64,000 bases of DNA, taken from assembly GCF_016508255.1 (NCBI RefSeq), contig NZ_JADVKT010000007.1, positions 110,686 through 174,685 of the forward strand, written 5' to 3'. The notes under the pieces were generated by a model, which ran no database searches, had not been told where the DNA came from, and worked only from the letters and a program-made list of their open reading frames with translations. The translations under genes were made by a program, and so were the position numbers. The DNA is from Acinetobacter calcoaceticus. Its GTDB lineage: Bacteria; Pseudomonadota; Gammaproteobacteria; Pseudomonadales; Moraxellaceae. Shown in pieces: positions 27,691 through 38,544 of the stretch (position 1 is its first letter; each line of letters begins with the position of its first letter).

Positions 27691-28063
27691 TGTTGTTCCT
27701 TAGATTTCTATTGATTTTGATAGGGGGCAACAAGCCATAAAAATGGATAATTGTTTAAGCACAGACAAATATCGCTTATGGTATTTACCTTTCCGTGGTA
27801 ATGCCTGTTTTATCGGGTAATCTTATCATCAAATTCATGGTGATGTTACATAGAATGTGATGAATTTATCAATACATGTGAAGTTTTTAAGATTGATTCA
27901 GGTGTTTGATAAATATAATTAAATTTTGATTTATATCAAAGAATTTAACTGTAGAAATGATTCAGAAATGAAAAAAATAAGATATATGATGATTTGCGGT
28001 GCGCCGAAGCGTGAAAAATGTTAAAATGGCGCGCTTAATTCTTTTGCCATTTAGTGGTTTGTC
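27691..28063. other. Divergent intergenic region, DUF445 gene / guaA
   Basis: About 370 bp holding both promoters. No riboswitch fold or clear operator was recognised. The last 60 bp before guaA are locally GC-richer and could form the leader. Confidence 0.5.
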
Positions 28064-29632
28064 ATGACTACCAATACTCAAATTACTGAAGATCGTATCC
28101 TGATTCTGGATTTCGGCTCTCAATATAGCCAGCTCATTGCACGTCGTGTACGTGAAGCCGGCGTTTACTCTGAAATGTATGCTTTTGATATGTCTGAAGA
28201 AGACGTTCGCGCTTTTAAGCCAAATGGCATTATTTTGTCAGGTGGACCTGAGAGTGTGCATGAAGAAGGCAGCCCGCGTGCACCGCAAGTGGTGTTTGAG
28301 TTGGGTGTTCCAGTATTGGGTATTTGCTATGGTTTGCAAACCATGTCTGAACAGTTGGGCGGTAAAGTTGAGCCAGGTACTGTACATGAGTTTGGTTATG
28401 CCGAAGTTGATATCGTTAAACGTGACCAACTGATTGGCAACTTACAAGACCGCGAAGACCAGCTTCATGTCTGGATGAGCCATGGCGACAAAGTGAGCCA
28501 GATTCCAGAAGGTTTTAGCATTACTGCAAGCACACCAAGTTGTCCTGTTGCTGCTGTAAGTGACGAAACACGCCGTTTCTATGGTGTGCAATTCCACCCA
28601 GAAGTAACGCACACGGCAAAAGGTGAAGAATTACTTGCAAATTTTGTTCATAAAATTTGTGGATGTGGTGGCCTTTGGACACCTGAACACATCATTGACT
28701 TACGTGTAGAACAACTACGTAAACAAATTGGTGATGAAAAAGTTCTTTTAGGTCTTTCTGGTGGTGTTGACTCATCTGTCGTTGCTGCGCTTTTACATAA
28801 AGCAATTGGCGACCAGTTAACATGTGTATTTGTTGACAATGGTTTACTTCGTTTAAACGAAGGTGACCAAGTGATGCAAATGTTTGCTGAAAACATGGGT
28901 ATTCGTGTTATTCGTGCAGATGCTGAAGATCGCTTCTTAAATGCATTAGCTGGTGAAGTTGATCCAGAGAAAAAACGTAAAATCATTGGCCGTGAGTTTA
29001 TTGAAGTCTTTGCTGAAGAAGCACGTAAACTTGATGGCGTGAAATTCTTGGCGCAAGGTACGATTTACCCAGACGTAATCGAATCTGCTGCAAGCAAACA
29101 AGGTAAAGCACACGTTATTAAATCTCACCACAATGTGGGTGGTTTACCAGACGATTTAGAGTTTGAATTGGTTGAGCCTTTACGAGACTTATTTAAAGAT
29201 GAAGTTCGTAAATTAGGTACGACACTTGGCTTGCCACACAGCATGATTTACCGTCACCCATTCCCGGGCCCAGGTTTAGGTGTTCGTATTTTGGGTGAAG
29301 TGAAAAAAGAATATGCAGATATTCTTCGTCTTGCTGATGACATCTTTATGCAAGAGCTTCGCGACAGCGGTTGGTATGACAAAACTGCTCAAGCATTTGC
29401 TGTGTTCCAACCTGTTAAGTCAGTTGGTGTTGTAGGTGATGGCCGTCGTTATGCATGGGTAATCGCACTTCGTGCAGTTGAAACAGTTGACTTTATGACA
29501 GCTCGTTTTGCACATTTACCATACGAACTAGTTGATAAAATCTCAACACGTATTATGAATGAAATTAAAGATGTATCACGTGTTGTATACGACGTGTCAT
29601 CTAAACCGCCAGCAACGATTGAGTGGGAGTAA
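28064..29632 (+). CDS. guaA: GMP synthase (glutamine-hydrolysing)
   Basis: 522 aa, the standard length. The N-terminal class I glutamine amidotransferase has GICYGLQ (catalytic Cys) and VQFHPEV (His/Glu of the triad). The central ATP-pyrophosphatase has the PP-loop SGGVDSS (about 233-239). The C-terminal dimerisation domain ends PPATIEWE. It converts XMP to GMP in the last step of guanine nucleotide synthesis. No guaB neighbour. Confidence 0.98.
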   Translation: MTTNTQITEDRILILDFGSQYSQLIARRVREAGVYSEMYAFDMSEEDVRAFKPNGIILSGGPESVHEEGSPRAPQVVFELGVPVLGICYGLQTMSEQLGGKVEPGTVHEFGYAEVDIVKRDQLIGNLQDREDQLHVWMSHGDKVSQIPEGFSITASTPSCPVAAVSDETRRFYGVQFHPEVTHTAKGEELLANFVHKICGCGGLWTPEHIIDLRVEQLRKQIGDEKVLLGLSGGVDSSVVAALLHKAIGDQLTCVFVDNGLLRLNEGDQVMQMFAENMGIRVIRADAEDRFLNALAGEVDPEKKRKIIGREFIEVFAEEARKLDGVKFLAQGTIYPDVIESAASKQGKAHVIKSHHNVGGLPDDLEFELVEPLRDLFKDEVRKLGTTLGLPHSMIYRHPFPGPGLGVRILGEVKKEYADILRLADDIFMQELRDSGWYDKTAQAFAVFQPVKSVGVVGDGRRYAWVIALRAVETVDFMTARFAHLPYELVDKISTRIMNEIKDVSRVVYDVSSKPPATIEWE

Positions 29633-30044
29633 AATTGGGGTTTCAAAATGCAACGCATTTTGCCAATTTTACGCCAAGAGCTGTGCTCGCGGCAGAGGGA
29701 TTTCAAGGAGCAGTGCTTCTTGCCTGAATTACGATAAGGGCTATGCCTGCGGTAGGGTGATATTTCTAGTTTAATAAAAAGCCGACTTGGAAAAGTCGGC
29801 TTTTTGCTGTTTATATAATGAAATTAAAGTCTTAACCATTTGATTTTTACTAGAAATTTAAACTTAATTTTGCATAAGCTGTATTATGTTAATGTTAGGC
29901 AAACTAATAATCAGTTCTTTAAAAATGCATTGTCTCATTCATAACACCCTGTGTATTACTAAAAGACTATATTGAATAATGAGTGTATTGTTAAGATCAG
30001 TAAAACAACTCATTGCAAAAGCATAGGTAAAAGAGAGTAATATC
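29633..30044. other. Intergenic region between guaA and the pirin gene
   Basis: Just after guaA, two related segments (about 29655-29701 and 29713-29763) share the pattern ATTxxACGxxAAGxGCTxTGCxxGCGGxAGxG and look like a decayed tandem repeat. A terminator follows at 29781. 29810-30044 is AT-rich and should contain the pirin promoter. Confidence 0.5.
29781..29805 (+). terminator. Terminator downstream of guaA
   Basis: GCCGACTT / AAGTCGGC stem with loop GGAA, flanked by AAAAA and TTTTT. Confidence 0.9.
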
Positions 30045-30992
30045 ATGAGCAATAATAATGATTACGATATTTCTGATTCAAAGGATTGCGAGAAATTTGC
30101 CAATCAGTTTATTCAGGAATTTCCAATTCGCTCTGCTGAAATTGGACAGGGGACAGTCATTAAGCGGGCTTTACCTAGCCGACAAAAGCGAATGATTGGT
30201 GCGTGGTGTTTTCTAGATCATGCAGGTCCAGTGTCTTTTCCAGCGGGTGATGGTCTAGATGTTGGTCCTCATCCTCATATTGGTTTGCAAACCTTCACTT
30301 GGATGATTGAAGGGACCATGATGCATACCGATAGTTTAGGTTCAAAACAGCTGATTCGTCCTAAGCAAGTCAACTTGATGACGGCAGGTCACGGCATTTC
30401 TCATACAGAGGTTGCACCTGATACTGAAACTCAAATGCATGCTGCTCAGCTCTGGATTGCTTTGCCAGATCATAAGCGCGATATGGATCCGAAATTTGAA
30501 CATTACCCTGAACTACCTATTGTTGAAAAAGATGGCCTGGAATTTACTGTTCTTGTGGGTGAATATTTAGCAACCACATCTCCAGTAGTGGTACATACAC
30601 CTTTAGTTGGTGTTGACCTAATTGCTACCCAAGATACTAAAACGCGTATTCCACTAAATGCTAATTATGAATATGGTTTTATGGCACTTGATGGCATAGC
30701 TCATGTGAATGGCCATGAGTTAACTGCTGACAACATGGTGGTATTAGATACTGGTCTTAGTGAAATCGAAATTGAAGTAAAAAAAGGCAATCGTATTCTC
30801 TTGATTGGCGGTGAACCGTTTGAAACACCAATTTTGCTCTGGTGGAATTTTGTTGCGCGCACAATGGATGATTTAAAAGAAGCCCGCGAGCAATGGATTA
30901 ACCATGATGTACGTTTTGGTGAAATTCCAGATTATGTTGGTGCACGTTTAGAAGCCCCTGTTCTTCCAGATCAAATGAGAGCATCAAAATGA
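30045..30992 (+). CDS. Pirin family protein
   Basis: 315 aa bicupin. The N-terminal cupin has the metal ligands in GPHPHIGLQTFTW and SHTE (His, His, His, Glu), as in pirins with quercetinase-like activity. The stop overlaps the start of the OsmC gene (ATGA), so they form one unit. The function in bacteria is uncertain; redox sensing or dioxygenase activity are the known options. Confidence 0.88.
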   Translation: MSNNNDYDISDSKDCEKFANQFIQEFPIRSAEIGQGTVIKRALPSRQKRMIGAWCFLDHAGPVSFPAGDGLDVGPHPHIGLQTFTWMIEGTMMHTDSLGSKQLIRPKQVNLMTAGHGISHTEVAPDTETQMHAAQLWIALPDHKRDMDPKFEHYPELPIVEKDGLEFTVLVGEYLATTSPVVVHTPLVGVDLIATQDTKTRIPLNANYEYGFMALDGIAHVNGHELTADNMVVLDTGLSEIEIEVKKGNRILLIGGEPFETPILLWWNFVARTMDDLKEAREQWINHDVRFGEIPDYVGARLEAPVLPDQMRASK

Positions 30993-31396
30993 CAGCAGTA
31001 ATCGCAAGTAGTAAAGCAAAGCCCCTTGCTGAGCAATGGAAGGGTGAGATTACCAGTGGTCGCCATCAATATTTTTGTGATGAGCCTGAAAAGCTAGAAG
31101 GGCAAGATCAAGGCCCAGCGCCTTATGACTTGCTTACTGGAAGTTTAGCCGCTTGTACGCTCATTACTTTAAGAATGTATGCGAAGCATAAAGGTTATGA
31201 TTTTGGTGAGTTCTCGGTTGAAATTGATTTTCATACCAATAGAGAGCATGAAGAACATATTGAACGTCGTATAGTTTTTAAAGACTTACCAGATGAAGAG
31301 CTGCAACAAAAAATCTTAACGGTATGTAGTAAAACTCCGGTTACTAAAACTTTGTTACGTAGTTTAGACATTCATACTGTGCTTGTTACAGTCTAA
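30989..31396 (+). CDS. OsmC family peroxiredoxin-like protein
   Basis: 135 aa. The OsmC/Ohr-type pattern LTGSLAACTLITLRMYA contains the first conserved Cys, and a second Cys is in LTVCSKTPVTKTL. These two thiols reduce organic hydroperoxides. Coupled to the pirin gene by a 4-nt overlap. Confidence 0.88.
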   Translation: MTAVIASSKAKPLAEQWKGEITSGRHQYFCDEPEKLEGQDQGPAPYDLLTGSLAACTLITLRMYAKHKGYDFGEFSVEIDFHTNREHEEHIERRIVFKDLPDEELQQKILTVCSKTPVTKTLLRSLDIHTVLVTV

Positions 31397-31451
31397 AAAT
31401 GCTATTTTGTTAAGGTGGATGATTTTATATCCATCCCACAAATGGAATAAA

Positions 31452-31476
31452 ACAGCATGTTCACATGCTGTTTTTT
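31452..31476 (+). terminator. Terminator after the pirin-OsmC unit
   Basis: ACAGCAT / ATGCTGT stem (extendable to 9 bp) followed by six T. Confidence 0.85.
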
Positions 31477-31508
31477 ATGTAAAAAGAAAAATAAAAGCAG
31501 GCAATAGC

Positions 31509-32177
31509 ATGATTAGTTTACACCACCTGGAATGTTCGCGATCGTTTCGAATTTTATGGGCTTTAGAGGAATTAGGCTTAGATTATGATATTCATTATTA
31601 TCAACGCTTACCTAACTATTCTGCTCCAGAAACATTGAAATGTATTCATCCTTTAGGTAAAGCTCCAATTTTGACAGATGATGAGCAAGTCATCGCAGAA
31701 TCTGCTGTAATTTTGGAATATCTACAACAGCGTTATGATCAGAAACATCAATTCAAACCCTCAAAAGCTCAGGATTTACAGCAGTATATTTACTGGATGC
31801 ACTATGCAGAAGGCTCACTAATGCCACTCTTAGTTATGACTTTGGTCATGAATAGTGTAAATAAGCATGTGCCATGGTTAATTCAACCCGTAGCAAAAAA
31901 AATCACGGAAGGGGTGAAGGCAAATTTTGTGCGCCCACGTATGAAAGATCATATTAGTTTTTTAGAAAACTATTTGGCAGAGCATAAATATTTTGCAGGC
32001 GATTTTTCATTTGCTGATATTCAAATGAGCTTTCCTCTAGAAGCCTTGCAATCACGCTTACAAGGGAAATACCCTCATATTCAGGCTTTTTTACAACGTA
32101 TTCAGCAAAGGCCTGCGTTTCAGAAAGCGAAACAAAAGGGAATGGGTTCTAATGAAAGGGATTGTGCTGATATTTAA
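31509..32177 (+). CDS. Glutathione S-transferase family protein
   Basis: 222 aa. N-terminal thioredoxin-like domain with SRSFRILWALEELG and the glutathione-binding cis-Pro/Glu-Ser region APILTDDEQVIAESAVILEYL, then an all-helical C-terminal domain. Start at 31509 chosen because it opens directly into the domain; the longer reading from 31383 runs through the upstream terminator. Substrate unknown. Confidence 0.87.
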   Translation: MISLHHLECSRSFRILWALEELGLDYDIHYYQRLPNYSAPETLKCIHPLGKAPILTDDEQVIAESAVILEYLQQRYDQKHQFKPSKAQDLQQYIYWMHYAEGSLMPLLVMTLVMNSVNKHVPWLIQPVAKKITEGVKANFVRPRMKDHISFLENYLAEHKYFAGDFSFADIQMSFPLEALQSRLQGKYPHIQAFLQRIQQRPAFQKAKQKGMGSNERDCADI

Positions 32178-32181
32178 AAGA

Positions 32182-32208
32182 AAAGGAACAATGATTTGTT
32201 CCTTTTTT
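32182..32208. terminator. Bidirectional terminator
   Basis: 10-bp stem AAAGGAACAA / TTGTTCCTTT with loop TGAT and a T-run, between the convergent GST and SPOR genes. Confidence 0.88.
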
Positions 32209-32217
32209 ATTTGCAGT

Positions 32218-32832
32218 TTACTTGCGTTTGATCACGATAGAGTCAATACCGCTATGTTGTAAGGTCTGTTGAGCAGCCAATGCTGCATCTTGGGTGTCAT
32301 AAGGTCCTGAAATAACGCGGTACCATGTTTGCCCATTTTCAGTACTCTTAACTACATCTGCAGATAAGCCATTTAAAATGATTTCTGCACGGCGAGCATC
32401 AGCCTGATCGGGGTCATTATAGCTACGAACCTGTAAAATATAAGTAGGCTGCTGAGGAGTAGTGGCTGATGAATTGGTATCAATTCCTGCACTGTCTGAA
32501 GCTGCTGGTTGAGCTGCGCTTGGAGCCTCAACAATCATGGCTGTGCCTTGATTTTTACTTTCAGGAATCGCTTGTTCCGGAATAGGAGTGACTTGCTGTT
32601 GGGGTAATAGGTCGTAAAAACGATAGTCTTTATTAGTATCTTCTTCTTTATAGTGATCAGAGGTAATCTGATTTTTTGCAGGAACAGGTTGCCAAGGTTT
32701 CCAAAGCATAAGCATTACAGCGATACATAAGACCGCTAAAATAGCGACAAGTGTCCCTAACCATTTGGGAATTACGGGTTTTTTAGGCTTATTAGGTCTT
32801 TCAGATACACCGCGTTGCGTTTTGCCAAACAC
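32218..32832 (-). CDS. SPOR-domain cell-division protein (FtsN-like)
   Basis: 204 aa: a short basic cytoplasmic N-terminus, one membrane helix (about 24-44), a Pro/Ala/Gln-rich periplasmic linker, and a C-terminal SPOR domain (about 125-204: YILQVRSYNDPDQADARRAE ... WYRVISGPYD). SPOR domains bind denuded glycan at the septum. A gene for an FtsN-like protein next to argS is a common arrangement in gamma-proteobacteria, and argS lies 155 bp upstream here. Confidence 0.85.
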   Translation of the reverse strand: MFGKTQRGVSERPNKPKKPVIPKWLGTLVAILAVLCIAVMLMLWKPWQPVPAKNQITSDHYKEEDTNKDYRFYDLLPQQQVTPIPEQAIPESKNQGTAMIVEAPSAAQPAASDSAGIDTNSSATTPQQPTYILQVRSYNDPDQADARRAEIILNGLSADVVKSTENGQTWYRVISGPYDTQDAALAAQQTLQHSGIDSIVIKRK

Positions 32833-32987
32833 GTAGATTATTCCTCTGTATTTTGATTGTTTTAATTCGAGTTTGATTCTCGTATTACGATGCTGAAACA
32901 GTGGTTCGTATCAGCTATTTTAACTCTACAAACCACTGCTTACTATATATTGCATAACCTTTATTTTAGTGCCATGCAATATAATTT

Positions 32988-34778
32988 TTACATAGATTCT
33001 GGTGCAGATACACCAAGCAATTCTAAACCATTGTGCAACACTTGTTGTACATTGATTGAAAGTAATAAACGCGCCTGTGTAAGCTCAGCGTCATCGCTTA
33101 ATACTTTATGTTCATTGTACCAACCGTGGAACAAAGCAGCTAACTCTTTTAAGTAGTTACCAACCTGATGTGGTTCATACGCATTGGCAGCTCGTAACAC
33201 AGCGTCTGGATAAGCGGCCAGTTTAGCAAGAATCTCGGTTTCAGCATCAAGAGATAGGCGAGTAGCATGTGTGCGTGCAGCATTTACATCAAATTGTAAG
33301 CCTGTGCTTGCTGCTTTTTCTAACATACGGCAAATACGTGCATGTGCATATTGAATATAGTACACAGCATTGTCTTTACTTTGTGACACAGCAAGGTCAA
33401 GGTCGAAGTCAATGTGTTGTTCGCTCTTACGCATTACGTAGTAAAAACGAGCCGCGTCATTGCCCACTTCTTTCCGCAAGTCACGTAAAGTCACGAACTG
33501 ACCCGAACGAGATGACATTTGAACCATTTCGCCGCCACGCCATAAACTTACGAACTGAACCAAAAGTACAGTTAATTTTTTAGAGTCGTAACCCATCGCA
33601 TCAATTGCCGCTTTTACGCGAGAAATATAGCCGTGGTGGTCAGAACCCCAAATATCGATTAGGTCGGTATAACCACGTTGTAGTTTATTTAAGTGGTATG
33701 CAATGTCTGATGCAAAGTATGTAGTTTGGCCATTACGACGTTTAACAACACGGTCTTTTTCATCGCCAAATTCAGTCGATTTAAACCAGATGTTGCCATC
33801 TTTTTCATAAAGGAAGCCACGTTGATCAAGCGTTTCTAAAGCTTCGTCAATTTTTGCACTAAGAGATGCTTCACTAAACCATTGATTAAAGGTTACGCCA
33901 AAGTCAGCAAGGTCATCTTTAATATCATCTAAAATGGCATGAAGAGCAGCTTGATGGAATACACGGTAGCCTTCACCTAACAATTGTTGTGAGTTGGCAA
34001 TAAGACCATCAATATGCTTTTCTTTGTCTCCAGATAAAACAACTTTATTGCCTTCGCTATCTAATTCTTCTGCATATTGCACGTCTTCTGGTACATCTTT
34101 ATAGACATCAGCTACTTCACGAAGGTAAGCGTCGCCATCTTTATCAATAATAGTCTGTGCTATTTCTTTAACGTAATCGCCTTGATAAGCATTTTTAGGA
34201 AATACAAGGTTTTGACCAAGTAATTCTAAATAACGTAAATAAGTAGAAGTCGCCAAAATATCCATTTGACGACCAGCATCATTTACATAATATTCGCGGT
34301 CAACTTTAGCGCCCGTTGCTTCAAGTAATTTGGCAACAGTCATACCATATGCAGCGCCACGGCCATGGCCTACGTGTAGGCTAGACGTTGGGTTTGCAGA
34401 AACAAATTCGACTTGGATCTTTTTCGCTGCGTTTGCCTGACTGCGACCAAAAATTTCTTTTTGTGCTTGAATCTGGTCAAGAATAGCAAAGCGCTGATCT
34501 GCATTTAAAAAGAAGTTAATAAAACCAGGGCCTGCAATTTCAGCTTTGCTGATATCTGCAACTTCTGGTAGTGCAGCTAGAACTTTCTCAGCTAAATCAC
34601 GTGGTTTCATACCAGCAGCTTTCGAGCCGATCATGGCAATATTAGAAGCAAAGTCGCCATGGCTTCGGTCTTTGGTGCGTGTTAAGTTGCTTGTGTTATT
34701 CCAGTCGGAAGGAAGCACCCCTTCTTGTTGAAGAATTTGCACTGCATGGTCGAGAGCTGCTTGTATTGCCGTATTCAT
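32988..34778 (-). CDS. argS: Arginyl-tRNA synthetase
   Basis: 596 aa class Ia synthetase. It has the HIGH-type motif HVGHGRG (about 133-139) with the preceding SANPTSSLH, a KMSKS-like segment MSSRSGQFV, and the C-terminal DALR anticodon-binding domain ending LLGVSAPESM. I chose ATG at 34778 (MNTAIQAALDHAV) as the family start; a reading from 34877 adds 33 unsupported residues. Upstream region 34779-35273 also serves malic enzyme. Confidence 0.97.
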   Translation of the reverse strand: MNTAIQAALDHAVQILQQEGVLPSDWNNTSNLTRTKDRSHGDFASNIAMIGSKAAGMKPRDLAEKVLAALPEVADISKAEIAGPGFINFFLNADQRFAILDQIQAQKEIFGRSQANAAKKIQVEFVSANPTSSLHVGHGRGAAYGMTVAKLLEATGAKVDREYYVNDAGRQMDILATSTYLRYLELLGQNLVFPKNAYQGDYVKEIAQTIIDKDGDAYLREVADVYKDVPEDVQYAEELDSEGNKVVLSGDKEKHIDGLIANSQQLLGEGYRVFHQAALHAILDDIKDDLADFGVTFNQWFSEASLSAKIDEALETLDQRGFLYEKDGNIWFKSTEFGDEKDRVVKRRNGQTTYFASDIAYHLNKLQRGYTDLIDIWGSDHHGYISRVKAAIDAMGYDSKKLTVLLVQFVSLWRGGEMVQMSSRSGQFVTLRDLRKEVGNDAARFYYVMRKSEQHIDFDLDLAVSQSKDNAVYYIQYAHARICRMLEKAASTGLQFDVNAARTHATRLSLDAETEILAKLAAYPDAVLRAANAYEPHQVGNYLKELAALFHGWYNEHKVLSDDAELTQARLLLSINVQQVLHNGLELLGVSAPESM

Positions 34779-35273
34779 ATCAATCGAAAATAGATGTCGC
34801 AGAAAAACGTCAAATATAGCAAATTTCCTGTGAGTTAGGGGAGTGGATTTAATATTCCGGTAATTCTTTTTGTGCAACTTACTGAGGATTATTTTTTAAA
34901 TGAATATTATGGTGTGGATTAGTTCACTATTCTAAAAACAAACAAATACAAGCTTTCTGAGAGTTTTTAATCAGTAAACTAGGCTGTAAATCTACTACTA
35001 TTTTCTGTGAAAATATCTGATAGTATTAAAATATATAGTTTAGGCTTTTAATTTTAAGATAATAAAAGTATTTTTAAAAATATAAAATTATTAAGATGTT
35101 GATATTTATTGTTTATTTTTGTGTATGTTTTAACTAAATAGTCTTTAATTTTAACATCACGTTTTAAAATACCAATTTCGAAGTAAATGGCCTTAAGCTT
35201 ATACGCACAAAGAGTTTTAGAGACCATACAAAACGTGTTTTTCTCTACTCTAAGCTGGAAAATGAGATAGGCA
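34779..35273. other. Divergent intergenic region, argS / malic enzyme
   Basis: About 495 bp, very AT-rich between 34980 and 35160. It must hold both promoters. No operator, repeat or RNA element could be identified. Confidence 0.5.
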
Positions 35274-36971
35274 ATGATATCAGGACACCCAAGTAAACAT
35301 CCCCTTTATATCCCATATGCAGGTTTTACACTTTTAGAGTTACCACTTCTAAATAAAGGTTCGGCTTTCACTGAAGAAGAAAGAAGTAACTTTAACTTAC
35401 ATGGTTTACTTCCCCATATTATTGAAACTATTGAAGAGCAGAGCCAGCGCTCTTATCAGCAATATTGCGCTTTTACTGATGACATCAACCGACATATCTA
35501 TTTGCGTAATATCCAAGATACCAACGAAACCTTGTTCTATCATTTAATCGAAAATCATCTTGAAGAAATGATGCCGATTATTTACACCCCAACTGTAGGT
35601 GAGGCATGTCAGCGTTTCTCTGATATCTATCGTCGTCATCGTGGTGTTTTTATTTCATATCCAGACCGTGATGTGATTGATGATATTTTGCAAAACGTAA
35701 ATAAAAATAATGTAAAAGTTATCGTGATTACAGATGGTGAACGTATTTTGGGTCTTGGTGACCAAGGTATTGGCGGAATGGGAATTCCTATTGGGAAACT
35801 TTCGCTTTACACAGCTTGTGGTGGAATTAGTCCAGCCTATACATTGCCAATCACAATTGATGTAGGTACGAATAATCCGCAACTGTTAAACGATCCAATT
35901 TATATGGGTTGGCGTCAGCCGCGTATTAGCGGTGATGAATATTATGCATTTGTAGATATGGTGATTGATGCTGTGAAGCGTCGTTGGCCAAAAGCATTAA
36001 TTCAATTTGAAGATTTCGCACAAAAAAATGCGATGCCACTTTTAGAAAAATATCGCGATAAAATTTGCTGTTTTAATGATGATATTCAAGGAACAGCAGC
36101 AGTATCTGTTGGTAGCTTGATTGCTGCGAGCCGTGCAGCGGGCAAGCAATTAAAAGATCAAAAAATTGCTTTCTTGGGTGCGGGTTCGGCAGGTTGTGGT
36201 ATTGCAGAACAAATTGTTGCACAAATGATTGCAGAAGGTCTAACCGATGCAGAAGCTCGTGCTCGCGTTTATATGGTAGACCGTTTTGGTTTGATCACTG
36301 AGAATCAACCAAACTTGCTCGACTTCCAGCGTAAGTTGGCACAAAAAGCTGAGGTGGTTGATCAGTGGGGCAATATTGAAGAAGTGATTTCACTACTTGA
36401 TGTTGTTAAAAATGCTAAGCCTACAGTGTTAATTGGTGTGTCTGGTCAGCCTGGCTTATTCACAGAAGAAATCATTAAGACCTTAGCTGCAAATTGTGAA
36501 CGACCAATTGTCATGCCATTGTCTAATCCGACTTCACGTGTTGAAGCTGTACCTGCTGATATTGTGGAGTGGACTGAAGGCAAAGCATTAATTGCAACAG
36601 GTAGTCCGTTTGCTCCTGTGAATCATCATGGCAAACTTTACAATATTTCGCAGTGTAATAACTCGTACATTTTCCCAGGCATTGGTTTGGGTGTTGTGGC
36701 ATCGGGTGCTAAGCGTGTTACAGAAAATATGTTAATGGCATCAAGTAGTGCTTTAGCAAATTGTTCTCCATTGCTTAAAGATCCACAAGCTGATTTGTTA
36801 CCACCGTTGGGTGAAATTCAACAAGTTTCTAGAATTATTGCGTTTGAAGTTGCGAAAGCAGCTATGGCTGATGGTGTGGCTGTAACGATTAGCGATGATT
36901 TGCTGAAACAGAAAATTGATCAATCATTCTGGAAACCTGAATACCGCAAATATAAGCGTATTCCTTTCTAA
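35274..36971 (+). CDS. maeA: NAD-dependent malic enzyme
   Basis: 565 aa, the length of the large SfcA/MaeA subunit. Conserved blocks: [39 protein letters not shown] (malate/metal region), [12 protein letters not shown], and the nucleotide-binding [15 protein letters not shown]. It converts malate to pyruvate and CO2 with NAD+. Terminated by a strong hairpin at 36985. Confidence 0.95.
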   Translation: MISGHPSKHPLYIPYAGFTLLELPLLNKGSAFTEEERSNFNLHGLLPHIIETIEEQSQRSYQQYCAFTDDINRHIYLRNIQDTNETLFYHLIENHLEEMMPIIYTPTVGEACQRFSDIYRRHRGVFISYPDRDVIDDILQNVNKNNVKVIVITDGERILGLGDQGIGGMGIPIGKLSLYTACGGISPAYTLPITIDVGTNNPQLLNDPIYMGWRQPRISGDEYYAFVDMVIDAVKRRWPKALIQFEDFAQKNAMPLLEKYRDKICCFNDDIQGTAAVSVGSLIAASRAAGKQLKDQKIAFLGAGSAGCGIAEQIVAQMIAEGLTDAEARARVYMVDRFGLITENQPNLLDFQRKLAQKAEVVDQWGNIEEVISLLDVVKNAKPTVLIGVSGQPGLFTEEIIKTLAANCERPIVMPLSNPTSRVEAVPADIVEWTEGKALIATGSPFAPVNHHGKLYNISQCNNSYIFPGIGLGVVASGAKRVTENMLMASSSALANCSPLLKDPQADLLPPLGEIQQVSRIIAFEVAKAAMADGVAVTISDDLLKQKIDQSFWKPEYRKYKRIPF

Positions 36972-36984
36972 AAATGAGAGTGTA

Positions 36985-37013
36985 AAAAGAGGAGCTTAAG
37001 CTCCTCTTTTTTT
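36985..37013 (+). terminator. Terminator of malic enzyme
   Basis: Palindrome GAGGAGCTTAAGCTCCTC followed by seven T and preceded by A-run. Confidence 0.9.
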
Positions 37014-37060
37014 ATTAATATATCTCAGTTTAAATAACACATAATTATGAGAACTTTTTC

Positions 37061-37504
37061 ATGAAGAATATTTATATTTTAATTTTTATAGGCGCTTTAG
37101 TGGCTTGTAGTGATAAAGGTCCGCATAAAACGCAAAATGATTCTAATCATGAATCTGATGTAGTGCAGGCGGAGATAAATAAATCAGCCTCTGCTGCAAA
37201 TGAAAAGAAAGAAAGTGCGGATAAGACGGTTAAAACAAAAGAAGCTGATCAAGTAGGGCAAATCTCTTGTTCAAATCCAAATATTACACAATGGTATGGT
37301 TTCAATGACAATATTGTTGAGTCTAAATGTGAAGTCGTAAAGAATTTTCAACTGTCAGCTTATAAGTGTGATATTTCTAAAAATGCCTTTGGTGAAAATA
37401 AAGATGCCATTTTGCTAGAAAATCAAGATAAACGAATTTTCGTTTATTCAACTTCTAAAGATTGTAATGACGTGCTTGAGATAAGAAATGCTAATGGGCC
37501 TTAA
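37061..37504 (+). CDS. Hypothetical lipoprotein
   Basis: 147 aa. The signal sequence ends in LVAC (Cys about residue 16), followed by a charged, low-complexity linker rich in Lys, Glu and Ser, then a C-terminal domain with four Cys that may form disulfides. Looks like an envelope lipoprotein; I do not recognise the family. Confidence 0.7.
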   Translation: MKNIYILIFIGALVACSDKGPHKTQNDSNHESDVVQAEINKSASAANEKKESADKTVKTKEADQVGQISCSNPNITQWYGFNDNIVESKCEVVKNFQLSAYKCDISKNAFGENKDAILLENQDKRIFVYSTSKDCNDVLEIRNANGP

Positions 37505-37584
37505 GTTTGTGTTTAAGAGTAATTTTTATTAATTTATGAAGGTAAAGCATAATGTCTTTATTTTAGTTTTATTTAGAACCAAAT

Positions 37585-37620
37585 AAAAAAGAAGTAACTA
37601 CCTAGATAGTTACTTCTTTC
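37585..37620. terminator. Bidirectional terminator
   Basis: GAAGTAACTA / TAGTTACTTC stem with 6-nt loop; A-rich left and T-rich right sides. Lies between the convergent lipoprotein and Dyp peroxidase genes. Confidence 0.85.
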
Positions 37621-37623
37621 ATT

Positions 37624-38544
37624 TTACCCTTCCAGAATTTCTTCTAGTAATTCTTCACTTGGTGCAAAGTAATAAGCGCCATCAAGTGGTGTCACGAAAT
37701 GCAATAGACGGTCATGAATGCCATCTCCACTTGTGCCGAACATGCGCTTTAACATAGCATCAATAATGTTGAGGTCTTGAGTGTAGGCAATGAAAAATAG
37801 ACCCTGATCGCCTCGGCCATCTCCATAAGGGAGGCTATGACGCAAGATTTCCATTTCTTCACCTTCATCATCTTCAACAACAGTGCGGGCAACATGGGCG
37901 TTTTCTGGTTTAACGTCATCATCAAGTTCAATTGACTCAAGTTTGGTGCGGCCCATAACATTTTCTTGCGCATCAACTTTTAATTTTTTCCATTTTTCTA
38001 AGTCATGAGCATAGCGTTGTGCAAATATGAAACTGCTATCGGCAAATACTCCAGCCTCTTCGGGTAGAAGAGCTGTTTCTGCTCGGTCATCTGGAAACTG
38101 AGGATTTTCCGTACCGTCTATAAAACCTGTCATATCTCGACCATCGAAATAGCGGAAGCAAACACGTTCATCAAGAACTTTGACTTTATCTTTAATACCT
38201 TCAAAAAATGCTTGGCTTAATGCAAAACAAATATCAGATCGCATGCTGGCAATATGAATGAGTACATCTGCTGGCACAGCCGGCATATTGAATGCACCTT
38301 GTTCTGGCTCAAGTTGTTTAAATCCTGCAGGAACTTGTGAGTAGAGCTGTTTCCATAGTTCGGGGCCAAAAGCGACTGCTGTTTTAATTTGAGCATCAGA
38401 ATGCTGAGTCATGAGGCGGTCGCGTGCTTCAAATAAAGCTTCAATTTGTTTTTTTAATTCATCAATTGATAAGTCTTTTAAACGAAGAACAATGAAACGA
38501 GCATGGTCTGATGGCAATGGCAAAATGACAGATTGAGCAGTCAT
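37624..38544 (-). CDS. Dyp-type heme peroxidase
   Basis: 306 aa. The Dyp signature GxxDG appears as GFIDGTENP (about residues 143-151), supplying the distal Asp; a heme-ligand His region and late Arg follow (HVARTVVED, FFIAYTQDL, MFGT). Start at ATG 38544 with GAGGAG upstream; an in-frame TTG at 38562 is unlikely. No encapsulin gene is adjacent. Oxidises dyes and phenolics with H2O2; physiological substrate unknown. Divergent from the LysE gene. Confidence 0.9.
   Translation of the reverse strand: MTAQSVILPLPSDHARFIVLRLKDLSIDELKKQIEALFEARDRLMTQHSDAQIKTAVAFGPELWKQLYSQVPAGFKQLEPEQGAFNMPAVPADVLIHIASMRSDICFALSQAFFEGIKDKVKVLDERVCFRYFDGRDMTGFIDGTENPQFPDDRAETALLPEEAGVFADSSFIFAQRYAHDLEKWKKLKVDAQENVMGRTKLESIELDDDVKPENAHVARTVVEDDEGEEMEILRHSLPYGDGRGDQGLFFIAYTQDLNIIDAMLKRMFGTSGDGIHDRLLHFVTPLDGAYYFAPSEELLEEILEG

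Noticed and set aside
27940-28063. Purine-type riboswitch before guaA
   Set aside because: No conserved purine aptamer core or attenuator hairpin could be found in the leader.
32890-33156. Plus-strand ORF opposite the end of argS
   Set aside because: Entirely antisense to the argS 3' end and the gap before the SPOR gene; no ribosome-binding site and no recognisable protein features.
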